From NCBI GenBank assembly GCA_017614055.1, contig JAGACP010000067.1, forward strand, positions 1-11,693: a DNA stretch of 11,693 bases, written 5' to 3'. Position 1 is the first letter of the stretch, and every line of letters starts with the position of its first letter. Positions 1 to 5,935 of this stretch are shown here, piece by piece. The notes under the pieces were generated by a model that had not been told where the DNA came from, did no database searches, and saw only the letters and a program-made list of their open reading frames with translations. Made by a program: the position numbers and the translations under genes. The DNA comes from Erysipelotrichaceae bacterium. Its GTDB lineage: Bacteria > Bacillota_I > Bacilli_A > Erysipelotrichales > Erysipelotrichaceae.

Positions 1-469
1 AATCGATCTTATTGAACAGATCAACCAGATCATAGACGTCGTAATTTATCTAGTTGAGATTGTTTTCGTTGCAGATGACCTTGTAGTTGCCCCAGGCGAT
101 CTCCGGATAGATGATGGTATCGCCCTCTTCAAGCGTCATCCTGATGGCTGTCGATATGGCTCCTGTCCCTCCCGGCGTCGCCAGACAGGCGTTGTGGTTG
201 GTCACCCTGTCCTCCAGGATGAACCTGCTCAGGGATTCGAGGTAGCTCTTGTTCCCCGCAGGAGACTGCGCATAGGCAGACTTCCTGATAGGGGTGATGC
301 TGTTTTCGACCTCGCTGACGCAGTCATACGTGAACATCTTCCCGTCTTCGTCGTAAAGACATCCCGCCGTGGCATTTATCGCCTCGGGATCGTTCTTGGC
401 CGCATTCACGACACTGAAGATGTTGTCTACATACTTGTCGAGATTCTCGCTCGGTTTAAGAAATTTCAT
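1..469 (-). pseudogene. Class I aminotransferase (aspartate/aromatic type), 5' part, interrupted by in-frame TAG
   Basis: A PLP enzyme of the Aminotran_1_2 fold, expected to move an amino group between aspartate or an aromatic amino acid and a 2-oxo acid in the cytoplasm. Seen: an N-terminal segment with GCLYDEDGK at about residues 36-44 (like the GVYxDExGK of aspartate aminotransferases), ATPGGTGAIS near residues 97-106, and YPEIAWGNYK near 120-129 (like the PxWxNHK segment). After residue 139 there is a TAG at 50-52. Past the TAG the same frame continues for 16 open codons to the window edge, reading INYDVYDLVDLFNKID, which is what this family has next. The C-terminal half with the PLP lysine lies outside. 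The start ATG (467-469) overlaps the pckA stop as ATGA, with no strong Shine-Dalgarno, so translation is probably coupled. Identity of the family is fairly sure. Whether it is truly dead (nonsense mutation), read through, or a sequencing error cannot be settled here. Confidence 0.7.
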
Positions 470-2004
470 AGCTGCGGACCTGCCTTCACTATCTCTTCAT
501 CCATGTCCGGATACTTCTTCGCGAAATTATCCATGAACATCTTCGCTAGTTCCTTTGCCTGTCTGTCATATTCTTCTTTGTCTTTCCAGGTGTTTCGTGG
601 ATCGAGTATCTCATCCGGAACGTTCCTGCATGAAACAGGGAAATCAAGATTGAAGATGTCGCTGTGCCTGAATTCCACGTCTTTGAATTCATCATTCAAG
701 GCGGCGTCCACCATGGCCCTCGTATACTTGAGATCTATCCTCTTTGCGCCAGATGCCGCGCTTCCGCCCGACCATCCCGTATTGATCAGATAGACCTGCG
801 TTCCGTATTTGTCTAACTTCTCTCCCAGCATCCTTGCGTATATCTCAGGCTTTAGAGGCATGAAAGGCTCGCCGAACAAAGTGGAGAAAGTCGGCTGAGG
901 TTCCTTGACCCCTCTTTCCGTACCCGCAAGCTTGGAAGTGAAGCCCGTAACGAAATGATACATCGCCGCCTGTCTTGAAAGTCTCGAGATCGGAGGCAGC
1001 ACGCCGAAGGCATCGGCAGTCAGGAAGATGATGACCGAAGGTACTCCTCCCACCGAAGGTATCTGCGCGTTATTAATGTATCCCAGAGGATAACCGACCC
1101 TGGTATTCTCCGTATATCTTGCGTCATCGAAATCAAGATGACCGTTCTCGTCCATCACGACGTTCTCTACCACCGCACCGTATCTGATGGCGTTGTAGAT
1201 CTCAGGCTCCTTCTCTTTCGAGAGGTTGATGCACTTGGCATAGCAGCCGCCTTCGATGTTGAACACTCCCTCGTTAGAGAAACAGTGTTCGTCGTCGCCT
1301 ATCAACGATCTTCTCTCGTCCGCTGAAAGAGTCGTCTTTCCCGTTCCCGAAAGACCGAAGAAGATGGCCGTCTTCTTAGTTACAGGATCCATGTTCGCAC
1401 TGCAGTGCATCGGAAGCACGCCCATCTGAGGCATGATGAAGTTCATCGTCGAGAATACGGACTTCTTGATCTCTCCGCAGTACATCGAACCGCATATGAC
1501 TATCATGTGCGCCTCGTAGTCTATGCCTATGAAAGCCTCGGAATGTGTATGATCGACTTCCGGAACGCACTTGAAGCCCGGAGCCACCAGGATCGTATAG
1601 TCCGGATCACCGTACTCCTCAAGCTGCTTCTCGTCAGGCCTTATCAGAAGATCGGATATGAACAGACACTGGCTCGCCAGTTCGCATACGACTTCGAACT
1701 TCTGACGGTATTTCTCGTCGGCACCGGCATATCCCTTGAACACATAGTTGTCTCTTTCATCGAGATAAGCCTGCACCTTGTCCCTGATCTTGTTGAAATC
1801 TTCCTTGGATATGCCTCTGTTGACCTTTCCCCAGGCTATCTGGTCATGCGAGAATTCGTCGTCGACGATGAACTTGTCGTCGGGAGACCTTCCCGTATAC
1901 TTGCCCGTATAGATGACCAGGGCATCCTTGTCGCACAGAGTGCCTTCCTTGTTTTCAAGAGCTGTCCTTACCAGCTCGTCCGTTTCTGGATTGATGTATC
2001 TCAT
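466..2004 (-). CDS. pckA: Phosphoenolpyruvate carboxykinase (ATP)
   Basis: Interconverts oxaloacetate plus ATP with phosphoenolpyruvate, CO2 and ADP, in gluconeogenesis or, in many anaerobes, in the reverse CO2-fixing direction. The 512-residue protein shows the family motifs in order: TGRSPDDKF at 37-45 (substrate-binding Arg39), EIKKSVFSTMNF at 178-189, MHCSAN at 199-204, the kinase-1a P-loop GLSGTGKTT at 217-225, the metal-binding GDDEH at 236-240, ENTRVGYP at 299-306 and LTADAFGVLPP at 328-338. It is slightly shorter at the N-terminus than the roughly 540-residue E. coli enzyme, but no catalytic segment is missing. The start ATG at 2002-2004 has an AGAGG Shine-Dalgarno 8-9 bases upstream. 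The stop overlaps the aminotransferase start by 4 bases, so the two form one transcript. Both enzymes use oxaloacetate, which fits a joint role (inference). A plausible promoter lies at 2034-2062. Confidence 0.97.
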   Translation of the reverse strand: MRYINPETDELVRTALENKEGTLCDKDALVIYTGKYTGRSPDDKFIVDDEFSHDQIAWGKVNRGISKEDFNKIRDKVQAYLDERDNYVFKGYAGADEKYRQKFEVVCELASQCLFISDLLIRPDEKQLEEYGDPDYTILVAPGFKCVPEVDHTHSEAFIGIDYEAHMIVICGSMYCGEIKKSVFSTMNFIMPQMGVLPMHCSANMDPVTKKTAIFFGLSGTGKTTLSADERRSLIGDDEHCFSNEGVFNIEGGCYAKCINLSKEKEPEIYNAIRYGAVVENVVMDENGHLDFDDARYTENTRVGYPLGYINNAQIPSVGGVPSVIIFLTADAFGVLPPISRLSRQAAMYHFVTGFTSKLAGTERGVKEPQPTFSTLFGEPFMPLKPEIYARMLGEKLDKYGTQVYLINTGWSGGSAASGAKRIDLKYTRAMVDAALNDEFKDVEFRHSDIFNLDFPVSCRNVPDEILDPRNTWKDKEEYDRQAKELAKMFMDNFAKKYPDMDEEIVKAGPQL

Positions 2005-2033
2005 GTCATTACCTCTCAGTTTCTTTCACATAT

Positions 2034-2062
2034 ATTTTACTTCATAACGGCCCTCTTGACAG
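2034..2062 (-). promoter_or_regulatory. Putative promoter of pckA
   Basis: Read on the minus strand there is CTGTCA (2057-2062, 4 of 6 to TTGACA), a 17-base spacer and TAAAAT (2034-2039, 5 of 6 to TATAAT). Transcription would start near 2027, giving a leader of about 22 bases that includes the AGAGG ribosome site. Prediction from consensus matching only. Confidence 0.4.
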
Positions 2063-2085
2063 CCTGATATGCTGCCGTGACATTA

Positions 2086-2094
2086 TGTTATGAT
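2086..2094 (+). promoter_or_regulatory. Putative extended -10 promoter of the alpha/beta hydrolase gene
   Basis: TGT followed by TATGAT forms an extended -10 element (TGnTATNAT). No good -35 sits 16-18 bases upstream: the nearby TTGACA at 2056-2061 is 27 bases away and cannot pair with it. Transcription would begin near 2101 and give a leader of about 35 bases carrying the GGGAGG ribosome site at 2119-2124. Prediction only. Confidence 0.35.
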
Positions 2095-2135
2095 GTAATC
2101 AGGAGGAGCATAGTCTCCGGGAGGAAAACACAATA

Positions 2136-3065
2136 ATGCTGCATGAAGTAAAATTTACCTCGTTCAACGAGCGTGACCAGGTATACGGCTGGGTCTACGT
2201 CCCTGCCTGCAGACCGCTGGGAATCATCCAGCTGATCCACGGATTCGGTGAACATTCGCGCCGCTATCTGCACATGATCACGACCTTTATGGAAGCCGGC
2301 TATATCGTAACCGCCGATGACCACGTCGGTCACGGCAAGACCGCCCTTGAAAACGATACGTGGGGCAACTGGGGCGAAAAAGGCTTCACGACGATGATGG
2401 AAGACGAAAAGAAGCTCCACGACCTCGTAACCGAGATGTATCCGGGTCTTCCGTATTTCATGTTCGGCCACAGCATGGGCTCGTTCATCACCAGACAGTA
2501 CATCGCCAAATACGGCACGGATCTGACCGGTGCGACCATCTGCGGTACGACTGGCGTATGGCCTAATCTCGACGAAAACATCGCCATCGTCCAGAAACTC
2601 GTAGATGAAGGAAAGGGCGACGACTCCGATCCTTCACTCGGCGCAACGTTCATGGGCTGGATGTTCGCAAGATGCGACGAAGGCGTGACGCTGGGCAACG
2701 AGTGGATCTGCGACGACCAGTATGTCCAGAAAGACCATGCCGAGGATCCGTTCGACGCTTTCACCAAGCCTACAAGCAACCGCGCATGGCTCTACTTCCT
2801 CGAGATGATGAAAGACATCACGGGACCTGAATGGGCCGAGAAAGTGCCTAAGGAACTTCCTATCTACAACATCGCCGGCGATCAGGACCCTGTCGGACAG
2901 TACGGAACGGGCGTCTATCAGACAGCCAACTGGCTCACCGACACGGGACACGACGTGACTACGGTCCTGTACACCGGATACCGTCATGAGATCCACAACT
3001 ACAGCGAACTCAAGGACGACGTCGAAATGGGAATCGTCGATTTCTTCGATTCCTGCATCATGTAA
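2136..3065 (+). CDS. Alpha/beta hydrolase, monoacylglycerol lipase / lysophospholipase-like (serine aminopeptidase S33 fold)
   Basis: Predicted cytoplasmic serine hydrolase acting on lipid or other esters. The 309-residue protein has the oxyanion-hole segment HGFGEHSRRY at 35-44, typical of monoacylglycerol lipases, then DDHVGHGKT at 61-69, the nucleophile elbow GHSMGS at 111-116 (Ser113), the acid in GDQDPVG (Asp251) and the catalytic His284 in GYRHEIHNY. The complete triad suggests an active enzyme. No signal peptide or membrane segment is visible. The insert between about residues 140 and 240 is the lid region that decides substrate, so the substrate is not assigned. The start ATG at 2136 is preceded by GGGAGG (2119-2124) with an 11-base gap. 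The gene stands alone, is divergent from pckA and convergent with acpS, and ends at the terminator 3089-3112. Confidence 0.9.
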   Translation: MLHEVKFTSFNERDQVYGWVYVPACRPLGIIQLIHGFGEHSRRYLHMITTFMEAGYIVTADDHVGHGKTALENDTWGNWGEKGFTTMMEDEKKLHDLVTEMYPGLPYFMFGHSMGSFITRQYIAKYGTDLTGATICGTTGVWPNLDENIAIVQKLVDEGKGDDSDPSLGATFMGWMFARCDEGVTLGNEWICDDQYVQKDHAEDPFDAFTKPTSNRAWLYFLEMMKDITGPEWAEKVPKELPIYNIAGDQDPVGQYGTGVYQTANWLTDTGHDVTTVLYTGYRHEIHNYSELKDDVEMGIVDFFDSCIM

Positions 3066-3088
3066 CAAAGCATAGGCATATAAACATC

Positions 3089-3112
3089 AAAGGCCGGATT
3101 ATTCCGGCCTTT
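3089..3112. terminator. Bidirectional rho-independent terminator between the hydrolase and acpS
   Basis: A perfect 10-base inverted repeat, AAAGGCCGGA (3089-3098) and TCCGGCCTTT (3103-3112), with the 4-base loop TTAT. A T-run follows on the plus strand, and a T-rich stretch follows on the minus strand, so it can serve both convergent genes. The acpS stop codon (3114-3116) is only one base from the stem. Confidence 0.9.
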
Positions 3113-3113
3113 T

Positions 3114-3446
3114 CTATTCATCCAGCAGAGCTGTCGCCACGCTGTAGTTCTTCTCGTGGGATATCGATATCAGCAGTCTGTAGTCCTTGTATCTGATATG
3201 AGGCTTCCCTTTCTCATCATTGAAGATATCCAGCTGATTCAGTTCGGGTATCTCATACTCGCTGATACATTTGATTATCGCTTCCTTGCAGGCAAACCTT
3301 CCCGCAACGAACTCGACCATCCTGTTCTCGGAAAAGTCTTTGCTGTATTCAAGTTCCTGCTGAGAAAGGACCTTCTTCAGGAAACTCTCCTTGAGAGACT
3401 TCCTTATCCTTTCGTTCTCGATGATGTCTATTCCTATCGCTTTCAT
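3114..3446 (-). CDS. acpS: Holo-[acyl-carrier-protein] synthase
   Basis: Transfers the 4'-phosphopantetheine arm from coenzyme A to the serine of apo-acyl carrier protein, needed for fatty acid synthesis. At 110 residues it is close to the usual 115-125 of the AcpS type. Seen: the N-terminal IGIDIIE with the magnesium-binding Asp7, the signature GRFACKEAIIK at 49-59 with Glu55 as the second metal ligand, and the C-terminal strand LISISHEKNYSVATA. The ATG at 3444-3446 overlaps the rarA stop as ATGA, so it is the last gene of the HAD-rarA-acpS unit and likely translated by coupling. The stop is TAG, one base before the terminator stem. In several Bacillota acpS sits beside alr or other housekeeping genes; here the neighbour is a DNA-metabolism ATPase. 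Confidence 0.95.
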   Translation of the reverse strand: MKAIGIDIIENERIRKSLKESFLKKVLSQQELEYSKDFSENRMVEFVAGRFACKEAIIKCISEYEIPELNQLDIFNDEKGKPHIRYKDYRLLISISHEKNYSVATALLDE

Positions 3447-4699
3447 TTGTACAGTTTCTTCAGATCGCTCGTTCTTTTGTTCTGTTTCAGTTCATCATAT
3501 ATCTGCTTCAGCTGCTGCTCGTAACGGTTCGAATTGAACGAAGGGAAAAGATCCAGGTCCTTCAGTTCATCCGGAAGATACTGTATCTTGTGGAAACAGT
3601 CGTAGCGGCTGTAAGAATACTGCTCGTCCTTGTTCAGTCCTACAGGCGTCAGCTTGAGATACTTAGGCATCTCGTAGGCTTTCGTGGCTACTATCCTTTC
3701 TGCTTCATGCGTCGCATCGACTCCCGTCCTTGACTTCGGAGAAAGACAGAGATCTATGATATGCACGCCCAGAGGTATTATCGCCTCGGGGAAACCCACA
3801 TGCTCGGCAGCCTGCACCGCGGCATAAGTCCTTGACGCAAGCTGCGGATTGGCAAGACCTATATCCTCGTAAGCTATCACCAGCAGTCTCCTGCTTATGG
3901 ATTCGACATCGCCGGACTGTGCCAGCAACGCCAGATAATACAGAGCCGCATTGGGGTCAGATCCCCTTATCGACTTCTGCAGCCCCGAAAGCAGATCATA
4001 GTGTCCGTCCTCCGAACCGAAGGAACGGTTGTTCACATGGCGGCAGTTCTCTCTCACCAGATCGACATCGATATGCCTGTCGTCAGCCATGATGGCGGAC
4101 AGTTCCAGTATGTTCAGAGCCCACCTGATATCACCGTTTACGGTATCGCATATCAGATCGAGAGCTTCATCGCTTATCGTATACTCTCCCTTGAGTCCCT
4201 GCTCGGACTTCAGGGCATTATCGATCCCTTTTTTTATATCATCATTGGTCAGCGGCTTGAATTCAAACAGATGACATCTGGATCTGATGGCCGGATTGAT
4301 CGAATGATAAGGATTGGCGGTAGTGGCTCCCAGCAGTATTATCGAACCGTCCTCGATATGCGGAAGCAGCAGATCCTGCTTGTCCTTGTTCAGACGGTGG
4401 ACCTCGTCGCAGATCAGGATCAGCGAACCCGACAGCTTGCTTTCGGTGAAGATCGCATCGAGATCCTTCTTGTTGCCCGTCACCGCGTTGAAACTGCGGT
4501 AAGGCTTCTTCAGTTCATTCGCTATGACTCTTGCCAATGTGGTCTTGCCCGTTCCCGGAGGACCGAAAAAGACCGAAGAAAAGATCGTATCGTTCTCGAT
4601 GCACTTTCTTATGATCCCGTTTTCTCCTACAAGATGCTCCTGTCCAAGGATATCTTCCAGTTTCTCGGGTCTGAGTCTAAACGCCAGCGGTTCCTTCAT
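3443..4699 (-). CDS. rarA: Replication-associated recombination protein A (RarA/MgsA), AAA+ ATPase
   Basis: A AAA+ ATPase of the clamp-loader/RuvB-related group that acts at stalled replication forks together with SSB. The 418-residue protein matches the family in length. Seen: a short N-terminal box LAFRLRPEKLEDILGQEHLVG, Walker A GPPGTGKTT at 46-54, Walker B LILICDEVHR at 93-102, sensor 1 GATTANP at 124-130 and the arginine-finger segment NPAIRSR at 135-141. The C-terminal half carries the tetramerisation part, with SRRLLVIAYEDIGLANP and the GxDATHEAERIVA stretch typical of the family. The usual GATTENPS is GATTANPY here, a mild change. The ATG at 4697-4699 has GAAGGAAG just upstream and lies inside the end of the HAD gene (23-base overlap). 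It overlaps acpS by 4 bases downstream. Confidence 0.96.
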   Translation of the reverse strand: MKEPLAFRLRPEKLEDILGQEHLVGENGIIRKCIENDTIFSSVFFGPPGTGKTTLARVIANELKKPYRSFNAVTGNKKDLDAIFTESKLSGSLILICDEVHRLNKDKQDLLLPHIEDGSIILLGATTANPYHSINPAIRSRCHLFEFKPLTNDDIKKGIDNALKSEQGLKGEYTISDEALDLICDTVNGDIRWALNILELSAIMADDRHIDVDLVRENCRHVNNRSFGSEDGHYDLLSGLQKSIRGSDPNAALYYLALLAQSGDVESISRRLLVIAYEDIGLANPQLASRTYAAVQAAEHVGFPEAIIPLGVHIIDLCLSPKSRTGVDATHEAERIVATKAYEMPKYLKLTPVGLNKDEQYSYSRYDCFHKIQYLPDELKDLDLFPSFNSNRYEQQLKQIYDELKQNKRTSDLKKLYK

Positions 4700-5354
4700 T
4701 TTCTTCCTTCAGATAATCTATGACTTTCAGAAGACTGTCGGTACACAGTGCTGCACCCGCTTTGTCTTCATCCGACAGATAAGCCAGATCTTCCACAAGC
4801 GCATAGCGGCAGCCCGCATTCCTTGCGGACTGGGCCCCGTTGTGCCCGTCTTCGATCACAAGTATTTCATTCCTGTCTATGTCGGCAAACTGTTCCATGG
4901 TCCTGATGTATATCTCCGGGTGAGGCTTGGAATTGACCACCATGTCGCCCGTCATCAGAAAATCGAAATAATCATATATCCCGTCGTTCTTCAGACAGCA
5001 CTCCGTCACTTCCCTGTGCGACGACGTCGCCACAGCCATCCTGATCCCGTTGTCCCTGCAGTAGTCGAGGATCTCCCTCGTTCCCGGCATCAGCGGTATC
5101 GCCATATTGTGAAGCTTGTCCTGCACCTTCGGCCAGAAGATGCTCCAGTATTCCTCGAACGGATAATCCTCTCCGTGCATCCTTTTGACGCTTCCCTCAT
5201 AAAGATCCCATCCGGAACCCATGATGCCCGTAAGAAACTCATAGCTGAGAGGATGACCGATCGCTTCGGATACCTCCACGCCCGTCTTCAGATAGACTTC
5301 TCTTTCAGAATCCAGCAGGAGTCCGTCCATGTCGAAAATGCACAGTTTGACCAT
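4677..5354 (-). CDS. HAD family hydrolase (subfamily IA, beta-phosphoglucomutase-like phosphatase)
   Basis: Predicted cytoplasmic phosphatase or phosphomutase using an aspartyl-phosphate intermediate. All four HAD motifs are present in 225 residues: motif I FDMDGLLLD (Asp8 nucleophile, Asp10 acid/base), motif II ATSS (about 109-112), motif III Lys143 in NSKPHPE, and motif IV VIEDGHNG (Glu168, Asp169). The cap sits in the alpha-helical region 15-85, as in beta-phosphoglucomutase and sugar-phosphate phosphatases. The substrate cannot be read from the sequence. The ATG at 5352-5354 cannot be moved upstream without losing a start codon, and has no proper Shine-Dalgarno. A perfect TATAAT lies 6 bases before it. 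Its last 23 bases overlap the rarA start, so it heads the HAD-rarA-acpS unit. Confidence 0.92.
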   Translation of the reverse strand: MVKLCIFDMDGLLLDSEREVYLKTGVEVSEAIGHPLSYEFLTGIMGSGWDLYEGSVKRMHGEDYPFEEYWSIFWPKVQDKLHNMAIPLMPGTREILDYCRDNGIRMAVATSSHREVTECCLKNDGIYDYFDFLMTGDMVVNSKPHPEIYIRTMEQFADIDRNEILVIEDGHNGAQSARNAGCRYALVEDLAYLSDEDKAGAALCTDSLLKVIDYLKEENEGTAGV

Positions 5355-5360
5355 ACTCTT

Positions 5361-5366
5361 ATTATA
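5361..5366 (-). promoter_or_regulatory. Perfect -10 hexamer (TATAAT) directly before the HAD gene; would make a leaderless mRNA
   Basis: On the minus strand TATAAT is followed by six bases (AAGAGT) and then the ATG. The normal distance from -10 to the transcription start would place the first RNA base at or next to the A of the start codon. A TG dinucleotide lies two bases before the hexamer rather than one, so it is not a classic extended -10. The -35 at 16-18 bases is poor. Confidence 0.45.
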
Positions 5367-5410
5367 CCCATATTCGGCGGGTCATTTGGGAAAACAACTC
5401 CGGGAGATGA

Positions 5411-5419
5411 TGATATCAT
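5411..5419 (+). promoter_or_regulatory. Putative extended -10 promoter of the flavin reductase gene, inside a palindrome
   Basis: TGA followed by TATCAT reads as an extended -10 element. It lies within the perfect palindrome ATGATATCAT at 5410-5419, which could also be an operator. No clear -35 is visible. The leader to the ATG at 5447 would be about 20 bases, with only a weak ribosome site (GAAAGCGAG). Prediction only. Confidence 0.25.
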
Positions 5420-5446
5420 TAAGATAACAAGAAAGCGAGAAACGAT

Positions 5447-5908
5447 ATGCTTATCAATCCATTCGAAAAGTTCAGCAAAGACTGGGCCCTGGTCACCGCC
5501 GGAGACAAAGACTCTTTCAACTCCATGACCATAGCCTGGGGCGCCATGGGGACCATCTGGAACAAAAGCGTGGTCACCATCTACATCCGTCCCGACCGTT
5601 ACACCTTCAGTTTCCTTGAGAAGAACGACTACTTCACGGTATCCTTCTATCCTGAAAGCTGCAGGGACACCCTGCGCATGCTGGGAACGAAATCAGGAAG
5701 AGATTCCGACAAGATCAAGGAATCGGGACTGACACCGGTCTTCCTGAAAAACGGCATAACCTACAGGGAAGCGTACGAGACGTTCGTATGCAGGAAGATC
5801 TACTGCGCCCAGATGAAATACGAAGACGTTCCCGAGGAAGGAAAAGCCATCTACCAGAACGGCATCACCCCTCACTACATCATCATGGGCGAAGTCGTAA
5901 ACCAATAG
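5447..5908 (+). CDS. Flavin reductase-like domain protein (FMN-binding split-barrel)
   Basis: A 153-residue protein of the flavin reductase / FMN-binding split barrel family, most likely binding FMN and reducing it or another small molecule with NAD(P)H. Seen: the N-terminal DWALVTAGDKDSFNSMTIAW, a version of the family's opening strand with its NxMTxxW turn, GAMGTIWNKSVVTIYIRP (about 32-49), and FTVSFYPESCRDTLRMLGT (about 63-81), which matches the family's SxN/SF-P-E-x-R/C pattern near the flavin. No metal cluster, signal peptide or membrane segment is seen. The exact electron acceptor is unknown. It starts at ATG 5447 with a weak ribosome site and ends in TAG at 5906-5908, two bases before the TATAAT placed ahead of the transketolase genes. 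It is divergent from the HAD gene, and whether it shares a transcript with the transketolase is open. Confidence 0.85.
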   Translation: MLINPFEKFSKDWALVTAGDKDSFNSMTIAWGAMGTIWNKSVVTIYIRPDRYTFSFLEKNDYFTVSFYPESCRDTLRMLGTKSGRDSDKIKESGLTPVFLKNGITYREAYETFVCRKIYCAQMKYEDVPEEGKAIYQNGITPHYIIMGEVVNQ

Positions 5909-5910
5909 GT

Positions 5911-5916
5911 TATAAT
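5911..5916 (+). promoter_or_regulatory. Perfect -10 hexamer (TATAAT) before the transketolase genes
   Basis: TATAAT begins two bases after the flavin reductase stop codon. It would start RNA near 5923, leaving a leader of about 13 bases that is essentially only the GGAGG ribosome site (5923-5927). There is no good -35 at 16-18 bases, so it may be a weak or activated internal promoter, or chance. Confidence 0.3.
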
Positions 5917-5935
5917 GATGTTGGAGGAAGATAAT

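Noticed and set aside
50..52. TAG reassigned to an amino acid across the genome, which would explain the aminotransferase break
   Set aside because: TAG ends at least five other genes at their natural C-termini here (acpS, HAD, flavin reductase, livG, livM), so it works as a normal stop.
2056..2061. TTGACA as the -35 box for the hydrolase gene
   Set aside because: It is 27 bases from the TATGAT -10, far from the usual 16-18, and no other -10 fits.
1405..2067. Plus-strand open frame of 220 codons opposite pckA
   Set aside because: Fully antisense to a clear pckA with all its motifs; composition follows reverse-complement codons and no domain is visible.
4524..5528. Long plus-strand open frame of 334 codons
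   Set aside because: It runs antisense through rarA, the HAD gene and the divergent promoter gap, has no ribosome site and no recognisable domain; it is a shadow of well-supported genes on the other strand.
5915..5935. Earlier ATG (5915) for the first transketolase subunit
   Set aside because: It lies 6 bases after the previous stop without a ribosome site; GGAGG at 5923-5927 is correctly spaced for the ATG at 5936.
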